The notes under the pieces are model-generated. The model made no database searches. It saw only the letters and a program-made list of their open reading frames with translations, and was not told the origin of the DNA. Below are positions 60,951-64,000 of a DNA stretch of 64,000 bases, one piece after another (position 1 is the first letter of the stretch; each line of letters opens with the position of its first letter). The stretch is from the NCBI GenBank assembly GCA_024449915.1, contig JAMZAV010001865.1, positions 1 through 64,000 of the forward strand. Reading direction: 5' to 3'. Source of the stretch: Sweltsa coloradensis (lineage: Eukaryota > Arthropoda > Insecta > Plecoptera > Chloroperlidae). Both the position numbers and the translations under genes were made by a program.

Positions 60951-63900
60951 TTGGAAAAACTGGGCCCCCACAATTGTCATATCGGCAAAATTTTTTTTTT
61001 TACTCTTTTCACGAAAAAAATTTACTAGGACTTGTGTGATGCGATTTTCGAAATTGTATATAATATGGTTATAAAAAAATTTGGGCGAATTTGGCCCAAT
61101 ATTTTAAATTTTTAAACCTTATTTTTAGAGTTTTTAAAAAAAAATTTACAAAACTTTTTTAAAAAATGTAAAATCACACAAGTCCAAAATTTCAACATTT
61201 ATCTTCAAAAAAAAAAAAAAATTTAAACCAAAATCGTGGGGTGTGGGTTAAACCGCAAAAAACTACTGAACTACAAACCCTTTTTTCCCCCCCCCCCCTT
61301 ATTTTAGGCCTTTCCCCCCAGCAAGTGGCGCACTCTGGCAAAACGACTTTTGAGGAAAAGGAAATGGTTATTATTTTCAAAATTAAAATTTTTTGGCCAC
61401 AGAGAAAAAACTGTTCAGCTAATGAGAACACCACTAAATTGCAAAATTTAACATGCTTACTTTTTGGGGCTTAAAACACGGAAACCCAGTAAGACTTTAT
61501 TTTTATTTGTGTAAGTTTTTAAGTTTTAATAAAACCATTTTATTTTTCCGCTGACCCCAATAAAAAAAGTAACAGCAAAATTTCATAATCGTGCATACGA
61601 TAAAAAATTCGAGGGAAAATGCTAAATTTAGTATGATCTAAAAACCCGGGTCATCATTTATATATTGGGAAATTTAGGGCCTCTCAATGATGAAAAAAAC
61701 CCTATTTACTTATAGCATGAACGGAACGAAATCTTGTTAGCCTAGTATATGATACGTTTTAAAAAATTATAACAGACAAAAAATTTAAATTTTAAAAAAA
61801 TTACTCTTTGGGGGAGCCCAAAACCGGATAATTGGGTTCTATCCGGGGTTTTTTTTGCGCGAGCTGGGTATCCACGTCACAAAGAAATCAAAATCAATTG
61901 CGCAAGGCCTTTTAAAAAAATGGAAAAAAAAATAGTGTTTTATTTTTTTGGAGTCGTTCTGTTTTTAATTTCACGACGTCAATACAAAATACCTTAAATT
62001 ATTGTATTTAAAAATTGTCTCCACTGGGAATAGAACCCGGCCGGTCCTCCCGCGCCCGGGGCCCGGTGGGGGGCGGATGCTCTTATTAAATGAGCTTTGG
62101 GAGCCCGGCGTCATAAATTCGGTTCTTTTTGGTATTTATTTTTTATTTTTGGGGTTTTGATAGTCAAGTTGTCGATATAACCCAAATAAAAATGGTAAAA
62201 CTTTTGGGGGCCCACTACCCCCAAAAAAAATTCAGAACTTTAAAAGGTCTTTTCACGTGAAAAAAATCAAAAAGCCGATCATTGTACAAACTGTATTCGC
62301 ATGGGCAATCCCCCATTGAAACATGAAAGATACCCAATCTGGGGTTTTGTTTGTGCCTTTCAAGAAGGGACGTGGTAACCCCAAAAAATTAGTCCACATC
62401 TGTCCCCACCCCCCTCCAGCAGCAAGCTTTCCCCTTGCAATAGTAAGATATTTTTCTAAAAGGGCCAGGGGAAAATCGTATTTTAAAGCTGGGCTCCGAA
62501 AAACGTATGCGTGACAAGCCCTTTATTTTTTTTTCCCGGTGATCCAATCACGCACTTTGTTTTTTGTAAAATTTTGTTTATTGTCCCATGCAAGGTAAAA
62601 AACCCAAACATCCCGGAAAACTTTAAATAGCGGACCAAAACGAAAACATTCTGTAGATTTGCCACGTAAATCGTCATTAGAAAATTTATTAAGATTAATC
62701 CTTTATAAATTTCAAATGAAAATTTTTGTCTTTCAAATTGCTCACTTAGCATTTTTTCTTTTTGAAATGTTTTAAATAATTATATTTTTGGGGTTTGGAA
62801 TGACTGGGGTCCCTGATGGCGGAAAAGGTTAAATTTTAATTTCCGAAGCAAAGTTTTTAAAGGGTTTAAATATAGAACTATGATAAAATCTTCTGACTAA
62901 AAAACGAGAATCATTAGTGCGCATTTAAAGAAAGTAGTACAATAAAGAGATATATACCGATCTGGAAAAAAACAGATGGGGACAATGAAAAAACATGGAA
63001 TCAAATCGTTTACAGGGGTTTGTTTATAAAAAATTTAATATTATATCTGCGTAATGCGGGTTTCCCGAGTTCAGCTGGAACTCACTAAGTCCACAATTGC
63101 TATCTCCCAAAAAAAATTGGGAAAAAAATTATTTAAAAATTTAAAAATTTATTTATACTTTAAAAACAGGGAAAACTAAAAAGGGAAAAATTTTTGGAAA
63201 AAAAAAAACTTTTGCTTTCGAATACAAAAAAAATATTACCCCCTTTTTAAAAAATTAAAATCGCAAGTATTTAAAATGTCGTGACTTGTGTGCGTGGGTT
63301 TGGGTTTTTGGAACATTAATATTGTAGCCTTTTTTAGAAATATTTTGTCGCTTGCATTTATCCATAGTATCTTGTGGGCCTACCCTATTTTTTAAATTTA
63401 CTATGAAAAAAAGCAACTAGTTGGCCCAATGAATAAAGAAAACTAGTGGGGTATCCAGGGGAAGTCCAATGGGGGGGGGGGGGGGTATAAATATGCCAAA
63501 CCCGGGAGGGGGGCTGGTGCGAAAACCCAGCCGCCGGAGGCCGTTTTTGAAAAATTTTTTTTGTTTTTTTGACATTTTCAACGCCGGGAAACACGTTGTA
63601 GAGTTTAATACATACCTAAAGGCTATGCGAATCTAAAATTTCTTTTTTGTGCGAAGGGCGACTTTTTAAGGGAATTGTAAAATTAAAAACCATTTGTTTA
63701 GGATGCTCCCTCCTTTTTAAATTTTTTTCCCAAAACCCATCACACTCGTTTTTTTTTTTTGGGGGGCATGGGGGGGGCCCAACCCCCTAACCCCCCAACC
63801 CCCCCGCCCCCTTTAAAACGCCCCCTGAAAAACACTACTACTTTTACTACCTACTACAAAAAAAAAAAAAAAATTTAAAAATCATGGGTTATTTGGTTTG

Positions 63901-64000
63901 CCCTAACCCGGTTTTACGCGCCCTTTTTTCCAAATAAATAAAAAAAAATCGTTTTCAAATTTTAAAAATGATTAATCCCATTTTTTATTCAGGTGATAAT
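60950..64000. other. homopolymer-rich, probably low-quality consensus
   Basis: Runs of A, T, G and C of 5 to 15 bases are far denser than in the rest of the window, and short phrases are repeated with run-length differences. Open frames are short on all strands. This looks like unresolved homopolymer error near a contig end, although a very AT-rich satellite cannot be ruled out. Apart from a SINE-like fragment, no feature is reliable here. Confidence 0.5.
62020..62115 (-). mobile_element. tRNA-like SINE fragment
   Basis: On the minus strand, AGCTCATTTAATAAGAGCAT (A-box-like, compare TAGCTCA..GGTAGAGCA) is followed by a GC-rich middle and CCGGGTTCTATTCCC (B-box-like, compare GGTTCGATTCC). Homopolymer stretching distorts the spacing. 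Confidence 0.45.

Overview
This is a eukaryotic genomic window from an animal. It is AT-rich, its open frames are short, it has GT-AG introns several kilobases long, and it carries many transposable-element remnants. The palindromes GTAGGCCTAC and CCTAGG recur throughout. Together with the repeat types (Penelope, CR1/jockey-like LINEs, pogo-like, hAT, 5S- and tRNA-like SINEs) this suggests a marine invertebrate, perhaps an echinoderm or another invertebrate deuterostome. The species guess is weak.

One host protein-coding gene is clear. Eight exons on the + strand (10815-10945, 17753-17894, 22922-23287, 24393-24668, 27273-27610, 32313-32532, 35672-35870, 48862-49049) splice in phase into 619 residues ending at a TAA. 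The last three exons carry the conserved C-terminal domain of MEIOC, the meiosis-specific coiled-coil protein that partners the RNA helicase YTHDC2 in germ cells entering meiosis. The first exon or exons, with the start codon, were not found.

The rest is mostly mobile DNA lying upstream of, inside and downstream of that gene. From 1 to 10.8 kb there is a 2-kb foldback, two CAGTGGCG-type elements, a cluster of nested palindromes, a LINE holding an antisense LINE insertion, a 2.1-kb pogo-like element with a broken transposase tail, and an antisense LINE tail. Introns 1 to 6 hold three more elements with TA duplications and GGG-starting ends, several hAT-type elements with 8-bp duplications, a Harbinger-like element, a perfect 39-bp hairpin around a tRNA-like sequence, and a 5S-like SINE. 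Intron 7 (13 kb) holds a Tigger-like element and a long-inverted-repeat element. It also holds a Penelope-like element, in the opposite orientation to the host gene, interrupted by a LINE. From 49 to 57 kb there is AT-rich sequence with no recognised gene. From 57 to 60 kb there is an 815-bp hAT-type element and a LINE fragment inside a dispersed repeat. The last 3 kb is dominated by homopolymer runs and looks poorly resolved.

I found no prokaryotic features, no CRISPR array and no second convincing host gene. The points most worth following are the MEIOC homologue and its possible poison exon, the group of TA/GGG elements that share a TGACGTCA motif, the Penelope element whose catalytic aspartates are gone, and the tRNA-like hairpin.
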